A stretch of DNA of 35,446 nucleotides, taken from contig NZ_JAGGZH010000097.1 in assembly GCF_021162145.1 (NCBI RefSeq), positions 1 to 35,446 of the forward strand, written 5' to 3'. Below are positions 27,813 through 35,446 of this stretch, in pieces (positions within the stretch are counted from its first letter, which is position 1; each line of letters starts with the position of its first letter). Made by a program: the position numbers and the translations under genes. The notes beneath the pieces were generated by a model. It was not told where the DNA came from, did not search any database, and was given only the letters and a program-made list of their open reading frames with translations. Origin of the DNA: Thermotoga sp. (GTDB taxonomy: Bacteria; Thermotogota; Thermotogae; Thermotogales; Thermotogaceae).

Positions 27813-27816
27813 TGTA
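27811..27816 (-). promoter_or_regulatory. Candidate -10 element for the PLP-enzyme/DUF554 pair
   Basis: The minus strand reads TACAAT (five of six), about 32 bases before ATG 27784. The gap to the AAAGGAGG ribosome site fits a start near 27804. The -35 is not evident. Confidence 0.4.
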
Positions 27817-27834
27817 GCACGAGGTGATGCTGGA

Positions 27835-28542
27835 GTGATCGGGGAAAAAATCGTATCGTTTGAAACGATAGACTCCACGAATCGCTTTTTGAAAGAGAAT
27901 TTCTCAAGGTATCCTGATGGAACAGTGGTGGTTGCCTTGGAGCAAACTTCAGGATACGGTAGAAACAAAAGAAGATGGCATTCTCCAAGGGGTGGTCTGT
28001 GGTTTTCAGTTCTCTTCAAACCGAGAAAACGGGTCGAATTGGTTTTCTACACCAAGGTTTTCTCCGTTGCCATCGTGAAGACGCTGGAGACTCTCAAGGT
28101 CCGCGCAGGCATAAAGTGGCCAAACGACGTCTACATATATGGCAGAAAACTCGCGGGCATCCTCACAGAGGGAATCTTTGAAGGGAAGAAACCAATGGCG
28201 ATAGTCGTGGGAGTGGGGATGAATGTAAACAACGAGATCCCAGACGAATTGAAAACGAGGGCGATCAGTTTGGAAGAAATCCTCGGCAAAGAAGTATCCT
28301 TGATGAGGTTGATGGAAGCGATACTGAAAAACGCCCGAGTACTCCTCAGAAGATACATCAAAAAGAAAGAGGCACTGACCAGGATCTGGAAGAGATACCT
28401 GCTCCAAAAGGAAGGAGATACCGTCACTTTTCTGGAAGATAACCAAGAGAAAAGGGGAAAGATCTTGAAAATCTCATCCGATCATCTGCTCGTCGAAACC
28501 GACGAAGGTGTTAAGAAGGTCTATTCACTCTCTCCTCACTGA
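27835..28542 (+). CDS. birA: Biotin--[acetyl-CoA carboxylase] ligase, no DNA-binding domain
   Basis: Activates biotin to biotinyl-AMP and attaches it to a carrier-protein lysine. The 235-residue protein starts directly with the catalytic domain (IDSTNRFLKE), then the biotin loop GYGRNKRRWHSPRGGLWFS, KWPNDVYIYGRKLAGIL and VGVGMNVNN, and a small C-terminal SH3-like domain (GDTVTFLEDN). It lacks the N-terminal helix-turn-helix of E. coli BirA, so it is an enzyme only and not a repressor. The start is GTG 27835. Its last 32 bases overlap the S4 gene on the other strand. Confidence 0.94.
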   Translation: MIGEKIVSFETIDSTNRFLKENFSRYPDGTVVVALEQTSGYGRNKRRWHSPRGGLWFSVLFKPRKRVELVFYTKVFSVAIVKTLETLKVRAGIKWPNDVYIYGRKLAGILTEGIFEGKKPMAIVVGVGMNVNNEIPDELKTRAISLEEILGKEVSLMRLMEAILKNARVLLRRYIKKKEALTRIWKRYLLQKEGDTVTFLEDNQEKRGKILKISSDHLLVETDEGVKKVYSLSPH

Positions 28543-28744
28543 GAATTTCGTATCCCCCGTTTCCAACCACTCTAAGTTTCAACTTCTTTGTGGGAAGAAA
28601 CACCTCTACCACATCGCCATCCTTCACCTCGTAAGAGGCTTTGGCTGGTCTTCCGTTTACCAGGACTTTCTGTCCCTTCAGAAGTCTTTGAGCAACTGTC
28701 CTTCTTTTTATAACCGAAATCTTCAGAAACATATCCAACCTCAT
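28511..28744 (-). CDS. S4-domain RNA-binding protein (RqcP/Hsp15-like)
   Basis: Protein of 77 residues made up almost entirely of an S4 RNA-binding domain: MRLDMFLKISVIKRRTVAQ, then LLKGQKVLVNGRPAKASYEVKDGD. Stand-alone S4 proteins of this size include RqcP and Hsp15, which bind 23S rRNA or stalled large subunits in ribosome quality control; assignment within the group is inference. The start overlaps the ATPase gene stop by four bases. The 3' end runs 32 bases into the opposite birA gene. Confidence 0.88.
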   Translation of the reverse strand: MRLDMFLKISVIKRRTVAQRLLKGQKVLVNGRPAKASYEVKDGDVVEVFLPTKKLKLRVVGNGGYEILSEERVNRPS

Positions 28745-29541
28745 ATCCGATGCACCCTATCTATCAACTCCTCATCCCTCATCAAAAAGGGATCTTCACC
28801 TGCCAGAAGAAGTCTCCTCATTACCTTCAGCCTGGTGGTAAAATAAGAGGGATCGATGTTTCTTAAGAAATCCTCCCTCGACCCGTCGAAAGTCTTCCTT
28901 CCATCCTCCAGAAACACCACGCGATCCACGTGTTCTATCACCGTTTCTATATCGTGTGAGATGAGAACAACTGTCTTTTTCAGTTTCTTCCATTTCTCTA
29001 TCACCCTCAAGAGATCGGTTTTACCTCCTCGATCGAGTCCCACGAACGGTTCGTCCAGTATCAGAATGTCCGGTTCGTGCACGATTACAGAAGCAATGGC
29101 AACCCTTCTTTTCTCTCCCCCGGATAGAAAAAAAGGAATTCTGTCTTTGAACTCGTCGAAATCCAATCCCACAAATTCCATTGCCTTCTTCACAAAGGGA
29201 ACGGGATCCTCACCGGGGTAGAAATTTCGTACGGCGAAAGCGATCTCGTCGAAAACACTCTCCGCGAAGAATTGGTCCTCTGGATACTGGAACGCTATGC
29301 CTATGTGTTTCCTCACCTCGTAGCCCTTCCTTTGCTTCCCATCGTAGAGTACCCGTCCGCTGGTTGGCTCTATCAAACCTGCTATGATCTGAAGGAGAGT
29401 GGATTTCCCAGACCCGGTGTTCCCGGCAACAAGAAGACACTCTCCTTTTTCGATCACAAGATCGATATCTCTAAGGGCGATTTTTTCCAGAGGAGTTCCA
29501 TGATAAAAGATATGAGTGACGCCGACGACCTCGATCTTCAT
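28741..29541 (-). CDS. ECF-transporter energy-coupling ATPase (EcfA type)
   Basis: ABC ATPase of 266 residues with a complete set of motifs: Walker A GNTGSGKST (from residue 40), Q-loop FQYPEDQFF, signature LSGGEKRRVA, Walker B ILILDEPFVGLD and the switch histidine LISHD. The Q-loop form YPEDQ and the C-terminal extension fit ECF vitamin transporters, which pair two ATPases with EcfT and exchangeable S-components. Thermotoga is reported to have these genes scattered on the chromosome, as here. ATG 29541 matches the family N-terminus but has no ribosome site; a -10 box lies seven bases upstream. It may be the EcfA' partner of a second ATPase elsewhere. Confidence 0.9.
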   Translation of the reverse strand: MKIEVVGVTHIFYHGTPLEKIALRDIDLVIEKGECLLVAGNTGSGKSTLLQIIAGLIEPTSGRVLYDGKQRKGYEVRKHIGIAFQYPEDQFFAESVFDEIAFAVRNFYPGEDPVPFVKKAMEFVGLDFDEFKDRIPFFLSGGEKRRVAIASVIVHEPDILILDEPFVGLDRGGKTDLLRVIEKWKKLKKTVVLISHDIETVIEHVDRVVFLEDGRKTFDGSREDFLRNIDPSYFTTRLKVMRRLLLAGEDPFLMRDEELIDRVHRI

Positions 29542-29682
29542 GTTGAAGATTATACTATGAATAACCCGGGAGATTACCAAGGTGATATAGACCTCATGTG
29601 ACGAATGAAGAGCAGCGGTGTCCTCTTCTTCTGATTCCGTTAATAGTATATATCACGTGGTAAAATTTAACGAGAGGTGAAC
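29542..29682. other. Divergent intergenic region between the ECF ATPase and fliF
   Basis: The largest gap in the window (about 140 bases). It holds the leftward -10 described separately. On the plus strand it has an A+T-rich stretch (TATATAT near 29647 and TAAAAT at 29661-29666) that probably contains the fliF promoter. Neither has a good -35 box, and I see no sigma-28 motif. No small ORF or stable RNA is apparent. Confidence 0.4.
29549..29554 (-). promoter_or_regulatory. Perfect -10 box seven bases before the ecfA-like ATG
   Basis: The minus strand reads TATAAT, then seven bases, then ATG. Transcription would start at or within a base or two of the start codon, giving a leaderless message. 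A TTGGTA 20 bases upstream is a possible but widely spaced -35. Confidence 0.5.
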
Positions 29683-31290
29683 ATGAGGATGAATTTTTTC
29701 GAGCAGATCAAAAACCTCTGGAGAAAGATTTCCGATGCCTGGAACTCCATGTCACGGGAGAGAAAGTTCCTTGTAGGGGGAATAACGGCGGCCCTTGTGA
29801 TATCCATCATCCTCTTCGCTGTGATAGCCGCCACTCCACACTACAGGCTTCTCATTGCTGGTCTCAGTGAAGAAGAGGCTGGGACGATTATACAAAAACT
29901 CGAAGAGATGAATGTTCCCTACAAAGTCTCACCAGGTGGGGACATTTATGTTTCTGATAAGTACAACGTCTACGAATTGAGGATGAAACTCGCTTCCGAG
30001 GGAATATTCGGGGGGACCAGAAAGGGCTTTTCCATTCTCAGCGAAAATTCATTCGGGGCCACCAGCTTTGACAAGCAGGTGAAGTACCAGATCGCTCTCC
30101 AGGAAGAACTGGAGAAGAGCATCATGACCATTAAGGGAGTCAGGAACGCCCGAGTCCACCTAGTCTTGCCGAAGTACACCTACTACGTTCGTGGCAAAAT
30201 GGCTGAACCACGTGCCTCTGTCCTCGTTGTACTGGAACCCGGAACCGAGCTCACACGGGAGCAGATAAGAGGAATCGTGGAACTCGTTTCAGGAGCCGTC
30301 GAGGGATTGAAACCGGAGAACGTAAGAGTGGTGGACAACTACTCCAGATCCCTCAGCGATATGCTGGAGAGCGGTGAGGAAACCTTCCTGGCATCCAGTA
30401 AACTGGAGTTGAAACAACAGCTCGAGAAATACTACGAAAACAAATTGAAGAAAGCTCTTGAAAGTGTGTTTGGACCGGGGAGGGTGGAAGTGATCCCCGA
30501 TGTTTCCCTGAACTGGACGAAGATAGAAACGGAGATGAAAAGGTACGAAGCGCCGGCCAGAAGAGAGGGACTGGTCAGAAGTCAAGAAACGGAGACCGAG
30601 AGAAGTCAAAACCTTCCCGCTGGTGGAGGTGAAGTGGGAACGGAGTCGAACATACCCCCACTCAGCTATCCGTCTGCAAGTAGCGAGGGAACGAGCACAT
30701 ACGAAAGGACTCACACAATCACCAACTATGAGTTGAACGAGATCTATCAGAAGATCCTTCAAAACCATGAGGGAGAAATATCGTCTCTTTCTGTTGCTGT
30801 GATAATCGATGCTTCTTCCACTGTTCTCCAAACCAACAACAACTGGTACGAAATCATAAACGATCTGGTGGAGAAAGGTATCGGTTCTGCTACCTCTTCC
30901 GCCTCCTTGAACATTGCGGTGGCGTTTTTACCCTTCGACAGAACAATTGAAAGAACCTTGCAAAAGGAGCTGGAACAGCTCCAGGCAAGAAAAAGGTTCA
31001 CCATGTACTCACTTGGAATCGCCATTCTTGGCTTTCTTACCTTCTTATTTGTGTACATCATGATAGTGCAGATCCGAAGGATCAGAGCTAGGAAACTGGC
31101 GGAAGAGAGGAGAAGAAAGCTTGAGGAAGAAATAAAAGAAGTTCTCCAGGAGGAGATGAAAGAAGAAGAAAAGATCTCACCTGAAGAAAAAGAATTAATG
31201 GAACTGATAGAAGAACTGGAGAATATCTTCAACCGCTCGCCCGCTGATATCGCCGAGATAGTCCGCTTGTGGTTCTTCGAGAGGGGATGA
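29683..31290 (+). CDS. fliF: Flagellar MS-ring protein FliF
   Basis: Forms the membrane ring at the base of the flagellum. The protein of about 535 residues has two membrane helices (near 31-50 and near 443-466) around a large periplasmic part with ring-building modules (YRLLIAGLSEEEAGTIIQKLEEMNVPYKV, then FDKQVKYQIALQEELEKSI and ARVHLVLP). The cytoplasmic C-terminus (PADIAEIVRLWFFERG) is the FliG-binding tail. Possible starts are GTG 29677, ATG 29683 and ATG 29689; 29683 is best spaced from GAGAGG. The flanking fliG, fliH and fliI follow in the usual order. Confidence 0.94.
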   Translation: MRMNFFEQIKNLWRKISDAWNSMSRERKFLVGGITAALVISIILFAVIAATPHYRLLIAGLSEEEAGTIIQKLEEMNVPYKVSPGGDIYVSDKYNVYELRMKLASEGIFGGTRKGFSILSENSFGATSFDKQVKYQIALQEELEKSIMTIKGVRNARVHLVLPKYTYYVRGKMAEPRASVLVVLEPGTELTREQIRGIVELVSGAVEGLKPENVRVVDNYSRSLSDMLESGEETFLASSKLELKQQLEKYYENKLKKALESVFGPGRVEVIPDVSLNWTKIETEMKRYEAPARREGLVRSQETETERSQNLPAGGGEVGTESNIPPLSYPSASSEGTSTYERTHTITNYELNEIYQKILQNHEGEISSLSVAVIIDASSTVLQTNNNWYEIINDLVEKGIGSATSSASLNIAVAFLPFDRTIERTLQKELEQLQARKRFTMYSLGIAILGFLTFLFVYIMIVQIRRIRARKLAEERRRKLEEEIKEVLQEEMKEEEKISPEEKELMELIEELENIFNRSPADIAEIVRLWFFERG

Positions 31291-31294
31291 TACC

Positions 31295-32302
31295 GTGCCT
31301 GAGAAGAAACTCGATGGGAAGAGAAAGGCTGCTGTCCTCCTAGTGGCACTCGGACCAGAAAAGGCCGCTCAGGTGATGAAACATCTCGACGAGGAAACAG
31401 TGGAACAACTGGTGGTGGAAATAGCGAACATAGGTAAAGTCTCCCAAGAAGAAAAGAAACAAGTATTAGAGGAGTTTCTGAACCTTGCCAAAGCAAAGGA
31501 AATGATCTCAGAAGGTGGGATAGAGTACGCAAAAAAAGTCCTGGAGAAGGCGTTCGGACCAGAAAAAGCGCGAAAGATCATCGAAAGGCTGACCGCTTCT
31601 CTTCAAGTGAAACCCTTCAGTTTCATAAAGGACACGGATCCCGTTCAGCTTGTGAACTTCCTTCAAGGAGAGCATCCTCAGACCATAGCTGTTGTCTTGA
31701 GCTACCTTGATCCACCAGTCGCGGCCCAGATACTAGGAGCACTTCCTGAGGATCTACAAAGCGAGGTGCTAAAGAGAATTGCCCTCCTCGAGAGAACCTC
31801 ACCAGAGGTTGTGAAGGAAATCGAAAAGAATCTTGAGAAAAAGATATCGGGCTTTGTGAGTCAAACCTTCAGCAAGGTAGGGGGTGTGGACACTGCCGCT
31901 GAGATCATGAACAACATAGACAGGAGCACGGAAAAGAAAATCATGGACAAACTGGCACAGGAGAACCCCGAGCTTGCTGACGAGATAAGAAGAAGGATGT
32001 TCGTGTTCGAGGACATCCTCAAGCTTGACGACAGGTCGATCCAGCTTGTTTTGAGGGAGGTTGACACGAGAGATCTGGCGCTTGCTCTGAAGGGTGCCTC
32101 AGATGAGCTGAAAGAGAAGATTTTCAGAAACATGTCGAAGAGAGCGGCCGCCCTACTCAAAGATGAACTGGAGTACATGGGACCTGTCAGGATCAAAGAC
32201 GTTGAAGAAGCTCAGCAAAAGATCATAAACGTGATCAGAAGGCTCGAGGAGGCAGGAGAAATCGTCATAGCAAGAGGCGGTGGAGAGGAGTTGATCATGT
32301 AA
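31295..32302 (+). CDS. fliG: Flagellar motor switch protein FliG
   Basis: Rotor protein that contacts FliF, FliM and the stator. The 335 residues carry the N-terminal FliF-binding helices (KRKAAVLLVALGPEKAAQVMKHL), the middle-domain EHPQ motif in LQGEHPQTIAVVLSYL (FliM contact) and the C-terminal torque domain with alternating charges (REVDTRDLALALKGAS, KEKIFRNMSKRAA). The start is GTG 31295, four bases after fliF. The structure of the Thermotoga orthologue is well known, so identification is secure. Confidence 0.97.
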   Translation: MPEKKLDGKRKAAVLLVALGPEKAAQVMKHLDEETVEQLVVEIANIGKVSQEEKKQVLEEFLNLAKAKEMISEGGIEYAKKVLEKAFGPEKARKIIERLTASLQVKPFSFIKDTDPVQLVNFLQGEHPQTIAVVLSYLDPPVAAQILGALPEDLQSEVLKRIALLERTSPEVVKEIEKNLEKKISGFVSQTFSKVGGVDTAAEIMNNIDRSTEKKIMDKLAQENPELADEIRRRMFVFEDILKLDDRSIQLVLREVDTRDLALALKGASDELKEKIFRNMSKRAAALLKDELEYMGPVRIKDVEEAQQKIINVIRRLEEAGEIVIARGGGEELIM

Positions 32303-32303
32303 C

Positions 32304-33008
32304 ATGCTCCTCAGAAAAGACGAGATATTCTACATAGATCTCCCGAAGAAGATCAAAACAGAAGAAAAAGAAAAGGAGTCTAAAAGAGTCGAGGAAACTT
32401 CCAAAGAACAGCTCGACAAGATCAAAGAGCAGATCATCTCCCAGGCACAAAAAGAAGCTCGGAAGATCGTAGAGGAAGCGAAAAGAAAGGCAGAAGAAAT
32501 CCTGAAAAACGCTTCGAGCAAAGCAGAAAGATTGGAACTCGAAGCAAAGAAGGCGCTGGAGGAGAAAAGAAGGCAAAAACAAGAATTCTTGGAGTACATT
32601 CTCTCGTTGAAAAAACAGATGCAGACACAACTCCAACAAAAGGTAGAGGAGATCCTGCCTGAAATCATCGAAATTCTCAAGGTACTGTTCAGAAAAATCC
32701 TCGAGAAAGAGATGAACGAATCAGTCATGGAGAGAAAGCTCAGGAGCGCTCTTTCGAAGGTGACTGGCATTGAGAACGTGAGGATAAGAATTCACCCAGA
32801 GGACTTGGAGAAAATCGATCTGAAAGAACTGAAAGGCAGACAGGTGGTACCGGATCCCAACGTTGAGAAGGGTGGAGTGATCGTCGAAACGGAGTACGGT
32901 GTCTTGGACAAGACGTTCTCCTATCAGTGGAAGCTGGTCGAGGACATATTCGAAGAGGTGGTGGGGTTTGAAGGACGTCCTCAGAGAATTGAAGAGGAGA
33001 CTGACTGA
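32304..33008 (+). CDS. fliH: Flagellar assembly protein FliH (negative regulator of FliI)
   Basis: Stator-like subunit of the flagellar export ATPase. The 234 residues form a long highly charged coiled coil (about 20-115, rich in Glu, Lys and Ala: EEAKRKAEEILKNASSKAE) and a C-terminal domain with VRIRIHPEDLEKID and DPNVEKGGVIVET, related to the peripheral-stalk subunits of F/V-ATPases. It starts one base after fliG and overlaps fliI by 41 bases. Family assignment rests on architecture, the C-terminal motif and position. Confidence 0.92.
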   Translation: MLLRKDEIFYIDLPKKIKTEEKEKESKRVEETSKEQLDKIKEQIISQAQKEARKIVEEAKRKAEEILKNASSKAERLELEAKKALEEKRRQKQEFLEYILSLKKQMQTQLQQKVEEILPEIIEILKVLFRKILEKEMNESVMERKLRSALSKVTGIENVRIRIHPEDLEKIDLKELKGRQVVPDPNVEKGGVIVETEYGVLDKTFSYQWKLVEDIFEEVVGFEGRPQRIEEETD

Positions 33009-34290
33009 AGAGGATTTCAATCGCTTCAACGGAAGAGTGACGCGCGTTGTTGGTCTCATCGTCGAATCACAGGGTCCCGATGCGTTTTTGGGGGAGATGT
33101 GTAAGATTTCCCTCCAGAACGGAAAAAATGCCCTGGCAGAGGTTGTTGGTTTCAAAGAAGGAAGGGTTGTTTTAATGCCCTATGAAGACGTTTCAGGGTT
33201 GAGAATGGGTTGCGAAGTCATACGAACGAACAGAGTGCTGGAGATCGGTGTAGGTAGAAACATGATCGGCCGTGTCTTCGACGGACTGGGACGACCGCTC
33301 GATGGGAGATCCTTCGTCCCGGAAGAACGGTATCCCCTGACGAACTCGCCACCACATCCCCTGAAAAGAAAGAGGATAAAAAATCCTCTTCCGGTTGGTG
33401 TTCGAGCAATCGATGGTTTCATCACCATAGGAAAAGGACAGAGAATTGGAATATTCGCGGGCAGTGGTGTTGGAAAGAGCACCCTCCTTGGCATGATAGC
33501 ACGGAACACGACGGCAGATGTGTGTGTGCTTGCTCTCATAGGGGAAAGAGGAAGAGAGGTTAGAGAGTTCATCGAAAGGGACCTGGGAGAAGAAGGGCTG
33601 AAGCGATCTATCCTCGTGGTTTCCACTTCCGATCAGCCAGCCCTCACCAGAGTGAAATCTCTTCTCACTGCCACCAGCATAGCAGAGTATTACAGGGACC
33701 TCGGGTACGATGTGCTTTTGATGGTAGACTCGCTCACCAGATGGGCCATGGCCCAGAGAGAAGTTGGTCTTGCAATAGGAGAACCACCAACCACCCGGGG
33801 TTATCCCCCCAGTGTGTTTGCAGGACTTCCCAAGATACTCGAAAGAGCTGGAAACTCAGACAAAGGAAGCATAACAGCTGTTTACACGGTTCTCGTCGAG
33901 GCGGACGATTTCAACGAACCTATATCCGACACGGTCCGCTCCATAGTGGACGGCCATATCGTTCTTTCGAGGAAACTTGCAGAGTCGAACCACTATCCTG
34001 CCATCGATGTGTTGGCAAGCGTGAGCAGATTGATGAATGATGTGGTCTCAGAGGAACACAAAGAGGCGGCAAACCACCTCAGATCGTTGATGGCTTCCTA
34101 CGAGTCAGCAAAAGACTTGATAGAGATAGGAGCTTACAAGAGAGGAACCAATCCTCTCGTCGACAAAGCGATCGAAATGCAAGAAGATATCAACGCGTTC
34201 TTGAGACAGGGGATCTTCGAGAAGTCTTCTTTCGAAGAAACCGTCCAAATGCTCCTTGAACTTTATTCACGTTCTCTTGACCAGATGTGA
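32968..34290 (+). CDS. fliI: Flagellar export ATPase FliI
   Basis: F1-beta-like ATPase that powers type III secretion of flagellar parts. The 440 residues include the N-terminal barrel (GRVTRVVGLIVESQGPDA), Walker A GSGVGKST (165-172), the GERGREVREFIE motif, Walker B VLLMVDSLTRWAMAQRE and the family-specific PPTTRGYPPSVFA. The TTG at 32968 gives the conserved start LKDVLREL and has a GAGGTGG site; an upstream-open frame from 32899 is only a reading of fliH in another frame. Its last 24 bases overlap glyS on the opposite strand. Confidence 0.96.
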   Translation: MKDVLRELKRRLTEEDFNRFNGRVTRVVGLIVESQGPDAFLGEMCKISLQNGKNALAEVVGFKEGRVVLMPYEDVSGLRMGCEVIRTNRVLEIGVGRNMIGRVFDGLGRPLDGRSFVPEERYPLTNSPPHPLKRKRIKNPLPVGVRAIDGFITIGKGQRIGIFAGSGVGKSTLLGMIARNTTADVCVLALIGERGREVREFIERDLGEEGLKRSILVVSTSDQPALTRVKSLLTATSIAEYYRDLGYDVLLMVDSLTRWAMAQREVGLAIGEPPTTRGYPPSVFAGLPKILERAGNSDKGSITAVYTVLVEADDFNEPISDTVRSIVDGHIVLSRKLAESNHYPAIDVLASVSRLMNDVVSEEHKEAANHLRSLMASYESAKDLIEIGAYKRGTNPLVDKAIEMQEDINAFLRQGIFEKSSFEETVQMLLELYSRSLDQM

Positions 34291-35446
34291 CATGTCCCCG
34301 ATCATCATGAAAAGCTCGTCGATGTTCTTCAAAAATCCTAGCCTGTTCATCCTCAAGTCATCCCTCTTTACCATCACGAAGACGTTATCGAAGTAGTCGT
34401 CAATGTAAGGTTTCAACTCTATCAGGTACTGTAGTGCTTCCTTGTAGTTTAACCTTTCTAGGGCTTTTAGAACCTTCTCCTTCACTTCGAAGAACTTGTT
34501 CATCAATCTTTTTTCTTCTTCCTTCTCAAAAAGGGCACCGTCGAACTCCTTGGAATCGTGTTTCTTCGTTATGTTGTGCACACGTTCGAATCCAACAAAC
34601 AGATCTTGAAACTCCGGTTTCTCCGAAATCTTCTGGAGAGCCTCCGCTGCAAGTGTTCCCCTCAGAGGTCTTTCCCATAGATGGTTTACCGCTCTTGCAA
34701 CGTCATAGGATATCCCAAGCTCGTTGATGAGGAACTGATAGAACCTGGTTGAAAAGAAATCTTCCAGTTCATCGGAGAGGTGATGGCTGACCAAGGACGA
34801 CGCGAAAGTCAAAAGTTCTTTGAGTGAAACATCCCACTCGTTCCTTCTCACTATCCTGAAAATAGTATCCGCTCTGCTCTTCAGTCCGTACGGATCTTTC
34901 GAACTTGTGGGAACGTTTCCTATGGCAAAATTACCCACGATGGTGTCCAGTCTGTCCGCCATTCCCACCACTGAACCTATCACCGTCTCCGGACTTTCGG
35001 AATAATGATCTTCTATTGCGATCGCGAGTTCCTCGTCCATTCCTTCTTTCAAAGCATAGATTCTCCCCATGACACCCTGAAGTTCTGGAAATTCGTACAC
35101 TACCTTGGAAGCGATATCTGCTTTGCACACTGACGCCACCTCCAACACCCTGTCAGTGAAATCCTCAGGAAATTTCAGCTCCTCGCATATCTTTCTGGAG
35201 ATCTTCACAATCCTCTCCACTTTGTTGTACAGTGTGCCGAGCTTTTCTTGAAACACGATTTCCTTCAGCTTTTCATTCATCTCTTCGAGAGAAATCTCCA
35301 GATCCTTGTAAAAATAGTAACGAGCGTCCTCCAAGCGGGCATTTATCACCCGTTCGTACCCTTTGACAACGTTCTCAGGAGGCTGGGGACCATCTTGGAA
35401 GACCACGAAGAAATTCGTCAATCTGTCTTTGCGAGCAATGAAAGCC
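34267..35446 (-). CDS. glyS: Glycyl-tRNA synthetase beta subunit (C-terminal part, runs off the right edge)
   Basis: Large subunit of the bacterial alpha2-beta2 glycyl-tRNA synthetase, binding tRNA(Gly). The 392 visible residues run in frame to the window edge; upstream codons read AFIARKDRLTNFFVV, matching GlyS, so TTG 35421 is an internal leucine and not a start. Motifs include LGTLYNKVERI, ADIASKVVYEFPELQGVMGRIYA, GSVVGMADRLDTIVGNFAIG and PTSSKDPYGLKSRA. The C-terminal helical part is the anticodon-binding domain (about the last 100 residues, ending IDELFMMIGDMSHLVKRT). glyQ would be expected just upstream, outside the window. Confidence 0.96.
   Translation of the reverse strand, partial: AFIARKDRLTNFFVVFQDGPQPPENVVKGYERVINARLEDARYYFYKDLEISLEEMNEKLKEIVFQEKLGTLYNKVERIVKISRKICEELKFPEDFTDRVLEVASVCKADIASKVVYEFPELQGVMGRIYALKEGMDEELAIAIEDHYSESPETVIGSVVGMADRLDTIVGNFAIGNVPTSSKDPYGLKSRADTIFRIVRRNEWDVSLKELLTFASSLVSHHLSDELEDFFSTRFYQFLINELGISYDVARAVNHLWERPLRGTLAAEALQKISEKPEFQDLFVGFERVHNITKKHDSKEFDGALFEKEEEKRLMNKFFEVKEKVLKALERLNYKEALQYLIELKPYIDDYFDNVFVMVKRDDLRMNRLGFLKNIDELFMMIGDMSHLVKRT

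Noticed and set aside
30759-31532. Long minus-strand open frame (257 codons) opposite fliF/fliG
   Set aside because: It is Ser/Phe-rich, mirrors the Lys/Glu-rich sense codons, has no ribosome site, and spans the junction of two certain genes.

Overview
The window is a dense stretch of a Thermotoga chromosome. The evidence is gene content and order (rnfCDGEAB, glgC-glgD, the compact mur cluster, nuoEF-like genes, fliFGHI, glyS), strong GGAGG-type ribosome sites, frequent GTG/TTG starts, and proteins that closely resemble those I remember from T. maritima. The MurC sequence differs noticeably from my memory of T. maritima MSB8, so a sister species such as T. neapolitana is more likely; this is inference. 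About 40 protein genes are present. I saw no tRNA, rRNA, insertion sequence, CRISPR array or prophage. No stretch of 300 bases lacks a gene; the largest gap is about 140 bases, between 29541 and 29683.

Layout. (1) 1-14151, minus strand: one almost gapless series read from right to left. It holds an unknown gene, glgD, glgC (glycogen precursor synthesis), a tail-anchored unknown protein, a small pilin-like protein, a radical-SAM protein, the Rnf complex (rnfC-D-G-E-A-B), then housekeeping genes dprA, csrA, gatC, a YraN-like gene, smpB, rpmB, a small membrane protein, a YhaM-like nuclease and the start of topA. (2) 14218-22644, plus strand: the peptidoglycan precursor operon murE-murF-mraY-murD-ftsW-murG-murC, in which every junction is a 4-base stop/start overlap. 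(3) 22596-26103, minus strand: a nuoE/nuoF-like pair with its own promoter and a candidate Rex operator, ending in a strong terminator, followed by an AEC-type transporter and a small phosphodiesterase. (4) 26172-29541: a DUF554 membrane protein and a PLP enzyme (minus), biotin ligase (plus), an S4 protein and an ECF-transporter ATPase (minus). (5) 29683-34290, plus strand: flagellar genes fliF-fliG-fliH-fliI. (6) 34267 to the right end, minus strand: the 3' part of glyS.

How the genes work together. The Rnf complex couples ferredoxin:NAD+ electron transfer to ion pumping in a fermentative anaerobe. The nuoEF-like pair is a second NAD(H)-linked electron module, and its control by a redox sensor would be logical. 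The mur operon carries UDP-MurNAc from MurC through lipid II (MurG) to the elongation/division flippase-like protein FtsW. fliFGHI makes the MS-ring, rotor and export ATPase.

The points most worth checking are a very short RnfB without ferredoxin domains, a Rex-like operator at nuoE, a NuoF-like protein that has lost its N-terminal cysteines and its C-terminal ferredoxin, a pilin-like ORF without an obvious start, an apparently leaderless ecfA, and an uncharacterised radical-SAM gene fused into the rnf operon. I did not find a clearly new multi-gene defence or mobile system.
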